A DNA stretch of 64,000 bases from Sphingopyxis sp. CCNWLW2. GTDB taxonomy: Bacteria > Pseudomonadota > Alphaproteobacteria > Sphingomonadales > Sphingomonadaceae. Below are positions 17,425 to 25,688 of the stretch, in pieces. The position numbers and the translations under genes are program-made. The stretch covers positions 1,987,001 through 2,051,000 of the forward strand of contig NZ_JBAWKJ010000001.1 in the NCBI RefSeq assembly GCF_037095755.1, given 5' to 3'. Position 1 is the first letter of the stretch. Each line of letters opens with the position of its first letter. Below the pieces are notes generated by a model. That model was not told where the DNA came from, did not search any database, and saw only the letters and a list, made by a program, of their open reading frames with translations.

Positions 17425-17453
17425 GTGCAACCTTTTCGACTTCGAGGTGCAAC
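17425..17453. promoter_or_regulatory. Direct repeats upstream of the XRE gene
   Basis: GTGCAAC occurs at 17425-17431 and 17447-17453, start to start 22 bases, i.e. about two helical turns, directly before the XRE start codon. Autoregulation is the simplest reading. Confidence 0.4.
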
Positions 17454-17589
17454 ATTACCAAAGTTAAGGGTGGTCCGGCTTTCAACATTTCACCGATTAT
17501 GGCGGGGGAAAAATGCGTAGGGCGCGCCGCCAAGCGGTGGATTGCGGGCGGGGCGCGGCGCCCCTATCGTGCGCGGGCAGGAGGCCGCG

Positions 17590-18231
17590 ATGACCGGAAT
17601 GGACAAGCAGGCAGGGGCGCGGGTGGCGCCGCGGATCGAGGATATCGCGGTGCACTGCACGCTGAACGATGGCACCGCGGTGTGCCTGCGCACGATCACC
17701 CCCGACGATGCGCCGCTGATCCGCGAGGGGATTGCGAAGCTGTCGGCGGAGTCGCGCTATCTGCGCTTTTTCTCGCCCGCGCCGGTGCTGCCCGATGCGG
17801 TGGTCGAGCGGCTCGCCGATGTCGACGGGCACGACCATATCGCGTGGGGCGCGATCTGCACCGAATGCCCGGGGCAGCCGCCGATCGGCGCGGTGCATGC
17901 GGTGCGCCATCGGCATGACGGGCCGGTGGGCGAATTTTCGATTGCGGTGCTCGACGCATTCCAGGGGCGGGGGCTGGCGCGGATGATGACCGCGGCGCTG
18001 CTCGTCCATTGCCATGCCGAGGGGCTTGATATGCTCGAGGTGCATATGCTGTCGGAAAATGCCGCGGCGCGGCGGCTGGTGAAATCGATGGATGCGGCGT
18101 GGGCGGGCGAGTCGGCGGGGGTCGCGGACTATAGGCTCGACGTCGCGGCGGCGATCGCGGCGCTGCGCGCCGATGACGATGCGCCGGGGGTGCAGGATGT
18201 GCTGCGCCTGCTGGAACAAGCCAGCGGCTAG
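17590..18231 (+). CDS. GNAT-family N-acetyltransferase
   Basis: A 213-residue protein starting at ATG 17590, five bases after a perfect AGGAGG. The GNAT fold is seen in TLNDGTAVCLRTITPDDAPL at the start and the acetyl-CoA loop FQGRGLARMMTAALL at about residues 125-140. The opening resembles the acetyltransferase half of protein acetyltransferase Pat-type enzymes (YfiQ-like), but there is no cyclase or CoA-ligase domain. Substrate unknown. A 13-bp hairpin follows the stop. Confidence 0.82.
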   Translation: MTGMDKQAGARVAPRIEDIAVHCTLNDGTAVCLRTITPDDAPLIREGIAKLSAESRYLRFFSPAPVLPDAVVERLADVDGHDHIAWGAICTECPGQPPIGAVHAVRHRHDGPVGEFSIAVLDAFQGRGLARMMTAALLVHCHAEGLDMLEVHMLSENAAARRLVKSMDAAWAGESAGVADYRLDVAAAIAALRADDDAPGVQDVLRLLEQASG

Positions 18232-18232
18232 T

Positions 18233-18271
18233 CCCTCCCGCCGCCCTGGGTCGCTGGTGGCGGCGGGAGGG
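18233..18271 (+). terminator. Hairpin after the GNAT gene
   Basis: CCCTCCCGCCGCC (18233-18245) and GGCGGCGGGAGGG (18259-18271) make a perfect 13-bp stem starting one base after the stop codon. There is no T-run, so it may work as a 3' stabiliser or a weak terminator. Confidence 0.55.
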
Positions 18272-18390
18272 TGGTCCGTGAAATGGGTCGCTGAAAGCGA
18301 GTTCCCGTCCCATTCAGGGTCAATATCTGCGATTGCGCGGGGCGACGGTGATCGAGATCACAGGTTCGCGAAAATAGGCCGCGCACGATA

Positions 18391-18418
18391 AAGGGCGCCG
18401 GAATCATCCGGCGCCCTT
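18391..18418 (-). terminator. Intrinsic terminator of the small lipoprotein gene
   Basis: A perfect 12-bp stem, AAGGGCGCCGGA with TCCGGCGCCCTT, around a 4-base loop. Read on the minus strand it is followed by TTTATC. It is 27 bases beyond the stop of the minus-strand lipoprotein gene. Confidence 0.8.
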
Positions 18419-18445
18419 CACCCTGCCCTTTAGGGGAGGCAGCCC

Positions 18446-18733
18446 TTATTTCTTGGCGGGGTCGGCCGGCGGCGTGGTGGGGGCGACTTCCGACGGCGCG
18501 ATCTCGCCGCTATCGTCCATCGCGTTGGCCTTTTCCTCACCGGCGGCTTCGACCGCGTCGGCCTTCGCTTCGGTTGCTTCCTTGGCCGCGCCCTCGGGCA
18601 TGGCGTCGGCCTGCTCGTCGATCACGTCGGCCTTGGCTTCGGCCTGATCCTCGACCTTGTCGGCAGCCGGGCTCTGGCAGGCGCCGAGCGCGAGGGCCGA
18701 GGTGGCGGCGAGGGTGATGAACATCTTACGCAT
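18446..18733 (-). CDS. Acidic small lipoprotein
   Basis: A 95-residue protein: MRKMFITLAATSALALGAC is a lipoprotein signal with Cys at about residue 19. The mature part is low-complexity and rich in Ala, Glu, Asp and Lys in a near-heptad arrangement (DKVEDQAEAKADVIDEQADA), which predicts a helical or coiled-coil rod. ATG 18733 is chosen over an upstream frame because GGGAG lies 12 bases before it and the signal begins there. It may resemble Lpp-like or stress-related envelope lipoproteins, but the function is unknown. It is a single gene with its own terminator. Confidence 0.8.
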   Translation of the reverse strand: MRKMFITLAATSALALGACQSPAADKVEDQAEAKADVIDEQADAMPEGAAKEATEAKADAVEAAGEEKANAMDDSGEIAPSEVAPTTPPADPAKK

Positions 18734-18899
18734 ATTGAATGACTCCCAAAGTTGACTTGGGGGCTTAACGCGGGGTGAACGCAAGGGTTGCAATGAAATT
18801 GTCAAGCTAATGAAATCGCGTGTATTTCTTTTCTGATATGGGCGTTGCTAAGGCCGGCCCGGATCGCCCCGGCTTTTTGCCAGTCCGTGTACGGCAGGC

Positions 18900-18928
18900 A
18901 AAAAAAGAGGGCGCCCGAAGCGCCCTCT
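18900..18928 (-). terminator. Intrinsic terminator of sciP
   Basis: AGAGGGCGC (18906-18914) and GCGCCCTCT (18920-18928) pair around a 5-base loop. On the minus strand the stem is followed by seven T (18906-18900). It lies 28 bases after the sciP stop. Confidence 0.9.
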
Positions 18929-18955
18929 CTCATGTCTGGTCCGGTCCCGCGGCCT

Positions 18956-19261
18956 TTAGAAGCGCTGTTGGCGCTCGTAGAGGTCGCGGTAATGCTGGAT
19001 GCGCGTGACGCGCAGTCCGGGCATGCCGCTGCGGTCGATCGACCGCTGCCAGCCGGCAAATTCCTCGAGGGTCAGCCCATAGCGTTCGCACGCTTCGTCG
19101 ACGGACAGGAGTCCGCCGTTAACGGCCGCGACGACCTCTGCCTTGCGGCGAACGACCCAGCGGGTCGTCGTCGGCGGCGGCAGCGAGTCCAGCGTCAAGG
19201 GCTCTCCGAGGGGGCCGATAACCTGTGCGGGCCGGATTTTCTGATTCTCGATCATAGTCAT
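18956..19261 (-). CDS. sciP: CtrA inhibitor SciP
   Basis: A 101-residue DUF1153 protein. SciP binds the master cell-cycle regulator CtrA and blocks its activation of target promoters, a feature of alphaproteobacteria. The family-specific string RPAQVIGPLGEPLTLDSLPP is followed by TTRWVVRRKAEVVAAVNGGL and the HTH-like segment LSVDEACERYGLTLEEFAGW. ATG 19261 overlaps the stop of the upstream ORF (ATGA); a second ATG at 19255 is possible. A strong terminator follows. Confidence 0.93.
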   Translation of the reverse strand: MTMIENQKIRPAQVIGPLGEPLTLDSLPPPTTTRWVVRRKAEVVAAVNGGLLSVDEACERYGLTLEEFAGWQRSIDRSGMPGLRVTRIQHYRDLYERQQRF

Positions 19262-19638
19262 TCCACATTATTACCGTCGGAGGGGGGTGTGCCCGACGCA
19301 TTCATATCTAGATCCGAGGGATTCAACATCGGCTGAAATCCTCTGGTAAACAGGCCGTTCATAGTTTCGGGCAGGGCGTTCGCATCGTCGGATAAATCGA
19401 AGAAACGAACGACGCGCGGGGCTTTTTGTTCCGCTGTTGCGCGCGTCCCGCAAAATATGTGGCGCACGGCGTTAAGCTTCGCGGCATGGCGTTCGCGATG
19501 CGCCTGCGTCCTGAGCTGCCGCACCGTCGGCAGGGCGGCCTGGCGTGCGCTGGACACGGCCAATATGATGTCGAAGCCGGGCTTTGACAGCTTGGCCGCG
19601 CCGGCGATGCGCGGAAGATCGGACGGAACGAAGTTCAT
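19258..19638 (-). CDS. Hypothetical protein coupled to sciP
   Basis: A 126-residue frame whose TGA overlaps the sciP ATG, a hallmark of coupled translation. GC3 is raised in this frame, but no domain is recognised. The middle is basic (RQLRTQAHRERHAAKLNAVR), the end acidic (LPETMNGLF, then PSDLDMNASG). No strong ribosome binding site precedes ATG 19638. It may be a true leader gene or a chance open frame spanning the sciP promoter. Confidence 0.45.
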   Translation of the reverse strand: MNFVPSDLPRIAGAAKLSKPGFDIILAVSSARQAALPTVRQLRTQAHRERHAAKLNAVRHIFCGTRATAEQKAPRVVRFFDLSDDANALPETMNGLFTRGFQPMLNPSDLDMNASGTPPSDGNNVE

Positions 19639-19770
19639 GCGACTCGTCTACGCCAGAGGAGCTAAGGTCCCGTAAATGCCCGTTTCAGAACCCGTTAGCG
19701 AAGCTTAATCCCCGTCAATATCTTGACACTTTGCGCGGAAAAGCTGGCTTTTTTGCATTCGCGTCCCTAG

Positions 19771-20925
19771 ATGGCGCCGACCATGATTGCGACGATTCCT
19801 TCCCCCGCCGGGCTCGCCCAGGCCGACTTTCAGCTCGCTTCGCCGCTCAAGGACCGGCGAATCGTTGTCGCGATGTCGGGCGGAGTCGACTCGAGCGTCG
19901 TCGCCGCGCTCGCCGCGCGATCGGGCGCCGAGGTGATCGGCGTGACGCTCCAGCTCTATGATCATGGCGCCAAGGCGAAGCGCGTCGGTGCCTGCTGCGC
20001 CGGGCAGGACATCCGCGACGCGCGCGCGGTCGCCGACCGGCTGGGCTTCGCGCATCACGTCTATGACCATGAAAGCCGTTTCCGCGACACGGTGATCGAC
20101 CAGTTCGCCGACGAATATTTGTCGGGCCGGACGCCGATCCCGTGCGTGCGCTGCAATATGGGGGTGAAGTTCACCGACCTGTTCCGGCTCGCGAAAGAGC
20201 TGGGAGCCGATTGCCTTGCGACGGGCCATTATGTCCGGCGTGTGATGGGCCCGGCGGGCGCCGAACTGCACCGTGCGGTCGATCCGGCGCGCGACCAGAG
20301 CTATTTCCTGTTCGCGACGACGCAGGACCAGCTCGACTTTCTGCGCTTTCCCTTGGGCGGCCTTGAGAAGAGCGTGGTGCGCGAGATCGCGCGCGATCTG
20401 GGGCTCGGCGTCGCGGGCAAGCCCGACAGCCAGGACATCTGCTTCGTCCCCGATGGCGATTATGCGACGCTGGTGCGCAAGCTGCGTCCCGAGGCCGACG
20501 ATCAGGGCGACATCGTCCATGTCGACGGCACCGTGCTCGGCGCGCACAAGGGCCTGATTCATTATACCGTCGGGCAGCGGCGCGGGATCGAGATCGGCGG
20601 GCAGGCCGAACCATTGTACGTGGTGCGCCTCGAAGCCGCGACGAAGGCGGTGATCGTCGGGCCGCGGCGCGCGCTCGCGGTGTCGGGTGCGCGGCTGGGC
20701 GAAGCGAACTGGCTGGGCGCGGTCGACGGGCGCGCCGTGCTGGCGAAGGTGCGCAGCATGGCGAAGCCGGTGCCCGCGCGCGTCGCGGGCGACCGGCTGA
20801 TCTTTGCGACGCCCGAATATGGCGTCGCGCCGGGGCAGGCGGCGGTGCTGTACGATGCCGCCGACAATTCGCGCGTGCTGGGCGGCGGCTGGATCGAAGA
20901 GACGTTCGCGGCGGACGATGTTTAA
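19771..20925 (+). CDS. mnmA: tRNA-specific 2-thiouridylase MnmA
   Basis: A 384-residue enzyme that thiolates U34 of Lys, Glu and Gln tRNAs. The ATP-pyrophosphatase loop [10 protein letters not shown] is at about residues 34-43; the catalytic Cys pair lies in [12 protein letters not shown] and [11 protein letters not shown]. Length is usual. The first ATG (19771) is used; MIATIP at 19783 is also possible. A TTGACA hexamer at 19723 may be its -35, but no good -10 is seen. It diverges from sciP. Confidence 0.95.
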   Translation: MAPTMIATIPSPAGLAQADFQLASPLKDRRIVVAMSGGVDSSVVAALAARSGAEVIGVTLQLYDHGAKAKRVGACCAGQDIRDARAVADRLGFAHHVYDHESRFRDTVIDQFADEYLSGRTPIPCVRCNMGVKFTDLFRLAKELGADCLATGHYVRRVMGPAGAELHRAVDPARDQSYFLFATTQDQLDFLRFPLGGLEKSVVREIARDLGLGVAGKPDSQDICFVPDGDYATLVRKLRPEADDQGDIVHVDGTVLGAHKGLIHYTVGQRRGIEIGGQAEPLYVVRLEAATKAVIVGPRRALAVSGARLGEANWLGAVDGRAVLAKVRSMAKPVPARVAGDRLIFATPEYGVAPGQAAVLYDAADNSRVLGGGWIEETFAADDV

Positions 20926-20986
20926 CCCGGAATAGATTGCACTTTTTTCTCCGATGCCGCAGCCTGCCGGCAAATCGGGGAGAAGA

Positions 20987-21412
20987 ATGATGGTCAATTG
21001 GGTCTTGCGCGGCGCCGTCCTGCTGTGGGCGCTGTTCTTTGTCATCGTCGGCGCGCGCGGGTTGTTCGACCCCGCGAGCTATACCGAGACCTTTGGCATA
21101 TTGGTCGAGGGCCCGGCGACCAATACGATCCGCGCCGACCTGTCGGCCTTTTTCCTTGTCGCCGCGGGCGCGGCCGCGACCGGCGCGCTGGTGCCGGGCT
21201 GGCTGCGCGCGCTGCTGGTGCCCGCCGCGCTTTACGGCACCGCGCTCGCCGGCCGCTTGTTCGGGGTGGCGAGCGGCGATGCGGTGAACACGGGGATCGT
21301 GCAGGCGATGATCATTGAGGCGCTGACCGTGCTGCTGATGATCGGCAGCTGGTGGGTATTGTCGCGGCCGGTCGCGGCGGTCGATAATGCGGTGCCCGTC
21401 GACGCTGGATAG
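20987..21412 (+). CDS. DUF4345-like membrane protein
   Basis: A 141-residue protein with four likely membrane segments (VLRGAVLLWALFFVIVGARG, then ADLSAFFLVAAGAAATGALV, LLVPAALYGTALAGRLFGV, and AMIIEALTVLLMIGSWWVL). The segment RADLSAFFLVAAG and the Gly-Arg of AGRLFGVASGD resemble DUF4345, whose function is unknown. It starts at tandem ATGs (20987 or 20990) after GGGGAGA. Confidence 0.75.
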   Translation: MMVNWVLRGAVLLWALFFVIVGARGLFDPASYTETFGILVEGPATNTIRADLSAFFLVAAGAAATGALVPGWLRALLVPAALYGTALAGRLFGVASGDAVNTGIVQAMIIEALTVLLMIGSWWVLSRPVAAVDNAVPVDAG

Positions 21413-21423
21413 CGGGCCGTCCG

Positions 21424-21909
21424 ATGAGTTTCGCGGACAGCTATCTTGGAAAGCTGCGTTCGCTCGTTGGGAGCCGCTGCCTCCTCGTCCCGGGCGCGCG
21501 CGTCGTGATAGTCCGCGGCGACGGATCGATTCTCCTGCAACATCGAAGCGACTTCGGCGTGTGGGGACTTCCCGGCGGAAATGCGGAGGAGGGCGAGGAT
21601 CTGACGGAGGTGGCCGTCCGCGAGACGCTTGAGGAAACCGGACTTCGCATTCGAAATCCGGTGCCCTTCGGTTTCGGCAGCGATCCGGAATATGAGACGG
21701 TGCGCTTCCCGAACGGCGATGTTTGCCAGTTCTTCGTCATGATGTTCTTTGCGACCGAATTTGACGGCGATGTGACCGCCGACGGCTCGGAAACGCTGGA
21801 TCTGCGTTGGTATCGCCCGGACGACCTGCCCCCGATGCTCGAGAATATGCGCCGAAGCGTCGAGGCATTTACCGCTTTCGAGAAGAGCGGGTCGTTTCAG
21901 ATGATCTGA
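21424..21909 (+). CDS. Nudix hydrolase
   Basis: A 161-residue protein with the complete Nudix box GGNAEEGEDLTEVAVRETLE followed by ETGL at residues about 51-73, which binds Mg and cleaves nucleoside-diphosphate-linked substrates. The flanking strands (RVVIVRGDGSILLQHRSDFG, then YRPDDLPPML) are typical. Preferred substrate cannot be told. It starts 11 bases after the DUF4345 gene, so they may be co-transcribed. Confidence 0.92.
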   Translation: MSFADSYLGKLRSLVGSRCLLVPGARVVIVRGDGSILLQHRSDFGVWGLPGGNAEEGEDLTEVAVRETLEETGLRIRNPVPFGFGSDPEYETVRFPNGDVCQFFVMMFFATEFDGDVTADGSETLDLRWYRPDDLPPMLENMRRSVEAFTAFEKSGSFQMI

Positions 21910-21946
21910 TGCGTGGGCAGCTTTCGACCGGAAGCTACCGTTAGAA

Positions 21947-22040
21947 ATATGTACCCCGGCGAAGGCCGGGTCCAGAGCGGGGCCAACATAGGTCGGCTCT
22001 CCAAAGCCCTGGACCCCGGCCTTCGCCGGGGTACACATAT
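21947..22040. repeat. Inverted repeat, CCCCGGCGAAGGCCGGGG family
   Basis: The left arm 21947-21975 and right arm 22009-22040 are inverted copies (TACCCCGGCGAAGGCCGGG against its complement), each able to fold on itself. The same core appears at 30550-30623 and 43163-43238. The region 21910-22324 has no gene; it holds this repeat and the next ones only. Confidence 0.85.
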
Positions 22041-22070
22041 GGGCAAGAAGGATAATCATCGTCGTCATCC

Positions 22071-22096
22071 TCGGACGAGGCGCGTGACTCGTCCGA
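22071..22096. repeat. Palindromic repeat, TCGGACGAG family
   Basis: TCGGACGAG (22071-22079) and CTCGTCCGA (22088-22096), followed by CTTGAcCCGG. A second, more perfect copy is at 27247-27272. Confidence 0.75.
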
Positions 22097-22151
22097 CTTG
22101 ACCCGGGGTCCCGCCTGATGCCGAAGCCATTGAGTGCGTCAAAAAGCGGGA

Positions 22152-22170
22152 TCCCGGATCAAGTCCGGGA
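22152..22170. repeat. Palindromic repeat, CCGGATCAAGTCCGG family
   Basis: TCCCGGATCAAGTCCGGGA, a 7-bp stem with a 5-base loop. Related copies are at 28221 and 28284. Confidence 0.8.
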
Positions 22171-22324
22171 TGACGAAGTGGGGTGAAGGCAACGTCCGCT
22201 TGCCACCCCAAACCCGACGCTACCCACAATGGCCTATTCCCGCCGCTGCTTGTCTTCTTAACCAATTTATGAGTTATTGCGCGCGGGGTCGCTTCTGTTT
22301 TCCTTTGTGGTGGGGAGGAAGCGT

Positions 22325-22462
22325 ATGACAGGCGATGAGGACAAAAGGACGAGTTCGGAGCGGCGGTCGAGTGACCGCCGGACGACCGACGACCCGAATT
22401 ATAAAGGGCCGGATCGCCGCAACGGCGATCGGCGGACGGGCAAGGATCGCCGTTCCGACTGA
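22325..22462 (+). CDS. Small DRR-repeat protein
   Basis: A 45-residue very hydrophilic product starting at ATG 22325 after GGGGAGGAA. The sequence is built from SERRSSDRR, GPDRRNGDRR and GKDRR blocks, so Asp-Arg-Arg recurs four times. No domain is recognised; charge suggests nucleic-acid or ribosome binding, but this is a guess. It is directly upstream of the DsbA-family gene. Confidence 0.7.
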   Translation: MTGDEDKRTSSERRSSDRRTTDDPNYKGPDRRNGDRRTGKDRRSD

Positions 22463-22494
22463 GTGCGGCGGGGCGTGCCGGCAGGAGAAGAAAT

Positions 22495-23187
22495 TTGACC
22501 GAACCGCGCATACCGCGCCTCAGCGTCGACATCGTGTCCGACGTAATGTGCCCCTGGTGCATCATTGGCTGGCTGAAGTTCCGCAAGGTCATGGACCATT
22601 TTGCGGAGCGGCTGGATTTCCGCGTTCAGTGGCATCCGTTCGAGCTGAACCCCGACATGCCGGCGGAGGGCGAGGATACCGCCGCGCATGTCATGCGCAA
22701 ATATGGGATTAGCGCCGAGCAGAGCCGCGCGAACAGCGGCAAGATGGCGGAGGTCGCCGCCGATCTCGGCTTCACCTTCAACCGCAGCGGTGAAAGCCGC
22801 GTGCGTAACAGTTTCGATGCGCACCGCCTGCTGACCTGGGCGGGGGCGCTTGAGGAGCCCGAGCAGGACGCGGCGACGGGCGTGCAGACCGCGCTGAAGC
22901 TCGCGTTGTTCGCCTCGCACTTCACCGACAATCGCGATGTCAGCGATCATACGGTGCTCGCCGACGTCGCGGCGTCGGTGGGGCTCGACCGCGCGCGCGC
23001 GGCGGCGATTCTGGCGTCGGACGAGTTCGGCGAGATGGTGCGCACCGAGGAAGCCTATTGGGCCGACCAGAATATCACCGGGGTGCCCGCTTTCATCCTC
23101 GGCGGGCGGATGCTGATCCCGGGGGCGCAGGATCCCGAGGTCTTCATTCGTGTGATCGAGACGAAAATACTGGCGGCCGCCGCCTGA
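22495..23187 (+). CDS. DsbA-family oxidoreductase, FrnE-like
   Basis: A 230-residue thioredoxin-fold protein from TTG 22495, seven bases after AGGAG. The redox motif is CPWC in SDVMCPWCIIGWLKF, and the helical insertion plus NITGVPAFILGGRML (cis-Pro) are as in FrnE/HCCA-isomerase-like proteins. No signal peptide, so it is probably cytoplasmic. Role: thiol-disulfide exchange or glutathione-linked isomerisation; which cannot be decided. Confidence 0.88.
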   Translation: MTEPRIPRLSVDIVSDVMCPWCIIGWLKFRKVMDHFAERLDFRVQWHPFELNPDMPAEGEDTAAHVMRKYGISAEQSRANSGKMAEVAADLGFTFNRSGESRVRNSFDAHRLLTWAGALEEPEQDAATGVQTALKLALFASHFTDNRDVSDHTVLADVAASVGLDRARAAAILASDEFGEMVRTEEAYWADQNITGVPAFILGGRMLIPGAQDPEVFIRVIETKILAAAA

Positions 23188-23242
23188 GGAACGGCCGCGC
23201 GATCCCGCGCGTTTCCCGGCTGTCCCCTGAAAGGAGCCGGCC

Positions 23243-23563
23243 ATGATCGACGATCCCCGCAAAGCAGATGCCCAAGCCGACGAAGCCCCCGAAGCGCGCA
23301 ATCGCGAGCAGGATGACGAGGAGGCGCAGGCGCAGAGCGTTGCCGAAGCCGCGCGTCGCGATCGGCCGCAGGAAGACAGCGACAAGGTCGGCAACGGGAA
23401 CGCCAGCGACGATGTTCAGGATCTGGTTGACCATATGCGTCAGATGGAACGGTCGGGGCGGATCGACATGGATGCCTATCGCGGCGAACGCAGCGACGAC
23501 GACGAGGATGACGAGCTTGGCGAGGGCGGGGTCGAGGACGACGCGCCGCGCGGCGCGCCCTGA
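23243..23563 (+). CDS. Acidic hypothetical protein
   Basis: A 106-residue, strongly acidic, Gln/Asp/Glu-rich protein with AAGGAG well placed before ATG 23243. The only ordered-looking part is DDVQDLVDHMRQMERSGRID at about residues 56-75, predicted helical. The last third is a run of Asp and Glu. It is probably disordered. No domain recognised. Confidence 0.7.
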   Translation: MIDDPRKADAQADEAPEARNREQDDEEAQAQSVAEAARRDRPQEDSDKVGNGNASDDVQDLVDHMRQMERSGRIDMDAYRGERSDDDEDDELGEGGVEDDAPRGAP

Positions 23564-23680
23564 TACCCTTGGATTGAGGATCAGAACGGCGCCGTAGCGG
23601 GCGTGATTGACCTGCTTTGCCGGTCAAAGCGGAGCGGCCTCGCCGGGATTTTGTCAGGCCCCCACCGCTAGGGTCGCCGC

Positions 23681-24232
23681 ATGTCCGAACCCGATTTTCA
23701 CGATCCGCGGGCGGTACGCCGGCGGCGCACCGCCCCACCGAAGCTGTGGCTGACGCGGGCGATGGCCGCTGCGTTCGTCGCTACGCTCGCGACCTTTCAG
23801 GGCTTTCCGGGCGGCGCCGAAGCGACGCCCGCGCCCGCGATGTCCATGCTTGCGGGCGGCGAAGGCGCGGCGGAGCGCGATGCGCTGTCGGCGCGCTTCG
23901 CGCTCTGCCACAGCGGCGGCGGCTGCAATTGCGTCGTCGACGGCGACACCTTCTGGTTCGCGGGCGACAAATATCGCATCGCCGACATCGACACCCCCGA
24001 AACGCATCCCGCGCGCTGCGCCGAGGAGGCGGCGCTCGGCGATGCCGCGACCGAACGGCTCCGCACCTGGCTGAATGCCGGCGCCTTCAGCCTGGAAAGC
24101 GCCGGGCGCGACACCGATCGCTATGGCCGCAACCTGCGCATCGTGACGCGCGGCGGGACGAGCGTCGGGTCGGTGCTCGTTGACGAAGGGCTGGCGCGGC
24201 CATGGGAGGGGCGGCGGCGCCCCTGGTGCTGA
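23681..24232 (+). CDS. Thermonuclease-family protein (SNase-like)
   Basis: A 183-residue protein with one hydrophobic N-terminal segment (AMAAAFVATLATFQGFPGG) that is a signal or anchor, followed by the staphylococcal nuclease fold: CVVDGDTFWFAGDKYRIADI, then DTPETHP and DTDRYGRNLRIV. The Asp of the first motif and the Arg of RYGR are kept. It may cut nucleic acids outside the cytoplasm, or be a non-nucleolytic SNase homologue. The ATG at 23681 is taken; no other strong start is seen. Confidence 0.85.
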   Translation: MSEPDFHDPRAVRRRRTAPPKLWLTRAMAAAFVATLATFQGFPGGAEATPAPAMSMLAGGEGAAERDALSARFALCHSGGGCNCVVDGDTFWFAGDKYRIADIDTPETHPARCAEEAALGDAATERLRTWLNAGAFSLESAGRDTDRYGRNLRIVTRGGTSVGSVLVDEGLARPWEGRRRPWC

Positions 24233-24364
24233 TCGTTCGGGACGGCGGCGCGATGGAAAGTGGGCGCGGCTTTCGGGCGCCTTGCCTCGGGATATGGAGC
24301 CGACTCGCTTTCTGCGCGTATGATGGCGAAGCTCCCCCTTCCCGGAGCGGCAAGGAGAATGACG

Positions 24365-24604
24365 ATGGCAGAGCATGACCATAGCGCGATCAAGGAAGGT
24401 TTGAATGTTGTCGGCGCCGACGGCGTCCATGTCGGCACCGTCGACCATCTCGACGGCGAGCGCATCAAGCTGACCAAGGCCGACAGTGGCGACGGCAAGC
24501 ATCATTACCTGCCCGCGGGTCTGGTCGCGGCGGTCGAGGGCGACACGGTTCGCCTGTCGGCGAACGCCGCGAACGCGGTCGACCTGTTCGAAGAGGCCGA
24601 ATAG
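24365..24604 (+). CDS. DUF2171-type protein
   Basis: A 79-residue protein starting at ATG 24365, seven bases after AAGGAG; upstream in-frame ATGs at 24359 and 24260 are worse placed. IKEGLNVVGADGVHVGTVDH and LDGERIKLTKADSG are characteristic of DUF2171, a PRC-barrel-like fold. Function is unknown. The next gene along, on the opposite strand, also has a PRC-like segment. Confidence 0.85.
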   Translation: MAEHDHSAIKEGLNVVGADGVHVGTVDHLDGERIKLTKADSGDGKHHYLPAGLVAAVEGDTVRLSANAANAVDLFEEAE

Positions 24605-24659
24605 TTTAGGCGAGATAACAGAGGGCCGGCGGCGCAATCGGGCGCGGCGGCACCGAACT

Positions 24660-24686
24660 GGCCCGTCCCCTCCCCTGGGGCGGGCC
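24660..24686 (+). terminator. Terminator-like hairpin after DUF2171
   Basis: GGCCCGTCCCC pairs with GGGGCGGGCC (one bulged base) and is followed by ATTTTCC on the plus strand. Confidence 0.7.
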
Positions 24687-24719
24687 ATTTTCCTATGCGG
24701 ATGCGGCATAACGACGAAA

Positions 24720-24741
24720 GGGAGCCGGTGTCCCGGCTCCC
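24720..24741. terminator. Hairpin in convergent intergenic space
   Basis: GGGAGCCGG and CCGGCTCCC around TGTC make a 9-bp stem between two convergent genes. There is no T-run. Confidence 0.5.
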
Positions 24742-24786
24742 TCCCCGATCGCTGGCGCGATGCGGTCTCTCCCGATTTTCCAAGGC

Positions 24787-24812
24787 GGGGAGCCGAGTGC
24801 ACCCGGCTCCCC
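24787..24812. terminator. Second hairpin in convergent intergenic space
   Basis: GGGGAGCCG (24787-24795) and CGGCTCCCC (24804-24812) pair around an 8-base loop. Its arms share GGGAGCCG with the preceding hairpin. Confidence 0.5.
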
Positions 24813-24866
24813 CCAGCGCGGCCACGTCCCTTATTGCAAGGGGTCGCCGCGGCTAGTCCCGATATG

Positions 24867-25361
24867 TCAGCGCGATTCGATCGCGGCGGTGGTGCGCGCC
24901 TGGATTTCGGCGCTCGACAATTTGGTGACGAGGCCGTGGGTCGCACCCACTGCGCCATGATAGATTTGGGCAATCGGCACATTGTAGAGCTTGCCGCCGC
25001 GGACCACGACGGCAGTGTCGCCCTCGACGCTCTGGACCGTGCCGACGCTGTTGCCGCTGGTGTCGTAAAGCTCGGCGCCCGCGCGCACCTGTTCGCGCGT
25101 CGCGAGGGTGAGGTTCGCCGTATCGACGGCCTTGCCGACCGTGCTGTCGACGCGATCGACGGTGCCGCCGACGGGGTTGGTGACGCCATCGACCGCGGCA
25201 TCGACCGCGCCGCCCTTCAGCCCGACCTTGCCGACCAGATTGACGTTGGCGCTGCCGTCGGGGGCGAGCTGGGCGGGGGCCGGCGCGGGCGCGGTTTGCG
25301 TGAACGCCGGGAAAGCGAGGAAGGCGGGGGCGACCGTCAGAAGGGCAAATGCTTTGCGCAT
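24867..25361 (-). CDS. Exported PRC-barrel-like protein
   Basis: A 164-residue product with a signal peptide (MRKAFALLTVAPAFLAFPAF) ending in a Pro/Ala linker. The mature part contains GKVGLKGGAVDAAVDGVTNP and a C-terminal REQVRAGAELYDTSGNSVGT segment ending DTAVVVRGGKLYNVPIAQI, which looks like a PRC-barrel. ATG 25361 is chosen (GGAGA upstream); a longer frame exists to 25478. Location periplasmic. Function unknown. Confidence 0.78.
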   Translation of the reverse strand: MRKAFALLTVAPAFLAFPAFTQTAPAPAPAQLAPDGSANVNLVGKVGLKGGAVDAAVDGVTNPVGGTVDRVDSTVGKAVDTANLTLATREQVRAGAELYDTSGNSVGTVQSVEGDTAVVVRGGKLYNVPIAQIYHGAVGATHGLVTKLSSAEIQARTTAAIESR

Positions 25362-25520
25362 GTCTGTGTCTCCGTCGTGGGACTGGGTCAGGCATCGGCG
25401 CGCCCCGCGGGGGGGAAGGGGGCGGCGCCGATGCCTTGACGCAAGAAACTTGTGCAATGTCCGATTGTTGCATCGCATCGCGGCGATTGCGACGGACCGC
25501 CGCGCGTGCGCGACGAGTGG

Positions 25521-25688
25521 CTAATGCGGTTGCGGGCGGGGCGGTTTTCCGGGCGGTCCGGCGATCAATTTATTGAGCGTCGCGAGGCGCTGGCGCGCCG
25601 CGGTCCAGTCGCGTTCGGGGTGCGCCTGAATCTGATCGAGGAGGACGCGAACCTCCTTGCGGCGGTCGCCTTCGGTTACGGCCTGCAT
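25521..25688 (-). CDS. Small hypothetical protein
   Basis: A 55-residue, helical, basic protein starting at ATG 25688 with AAGGAG ten bases before it; the ORF could begin at 25733. EVRVLLDQIQAHPERDWTAA then RQRLATLNKLIAG predicts two helices, with a Pro-rich tail. No domain recognised. Confidence 0.65.
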   Translation of the reverse strand: MQAVTEGDRRKEVRVLLDQIQAHPERDWTAARQRLATLNKLIAGPPGKPPRPQPH

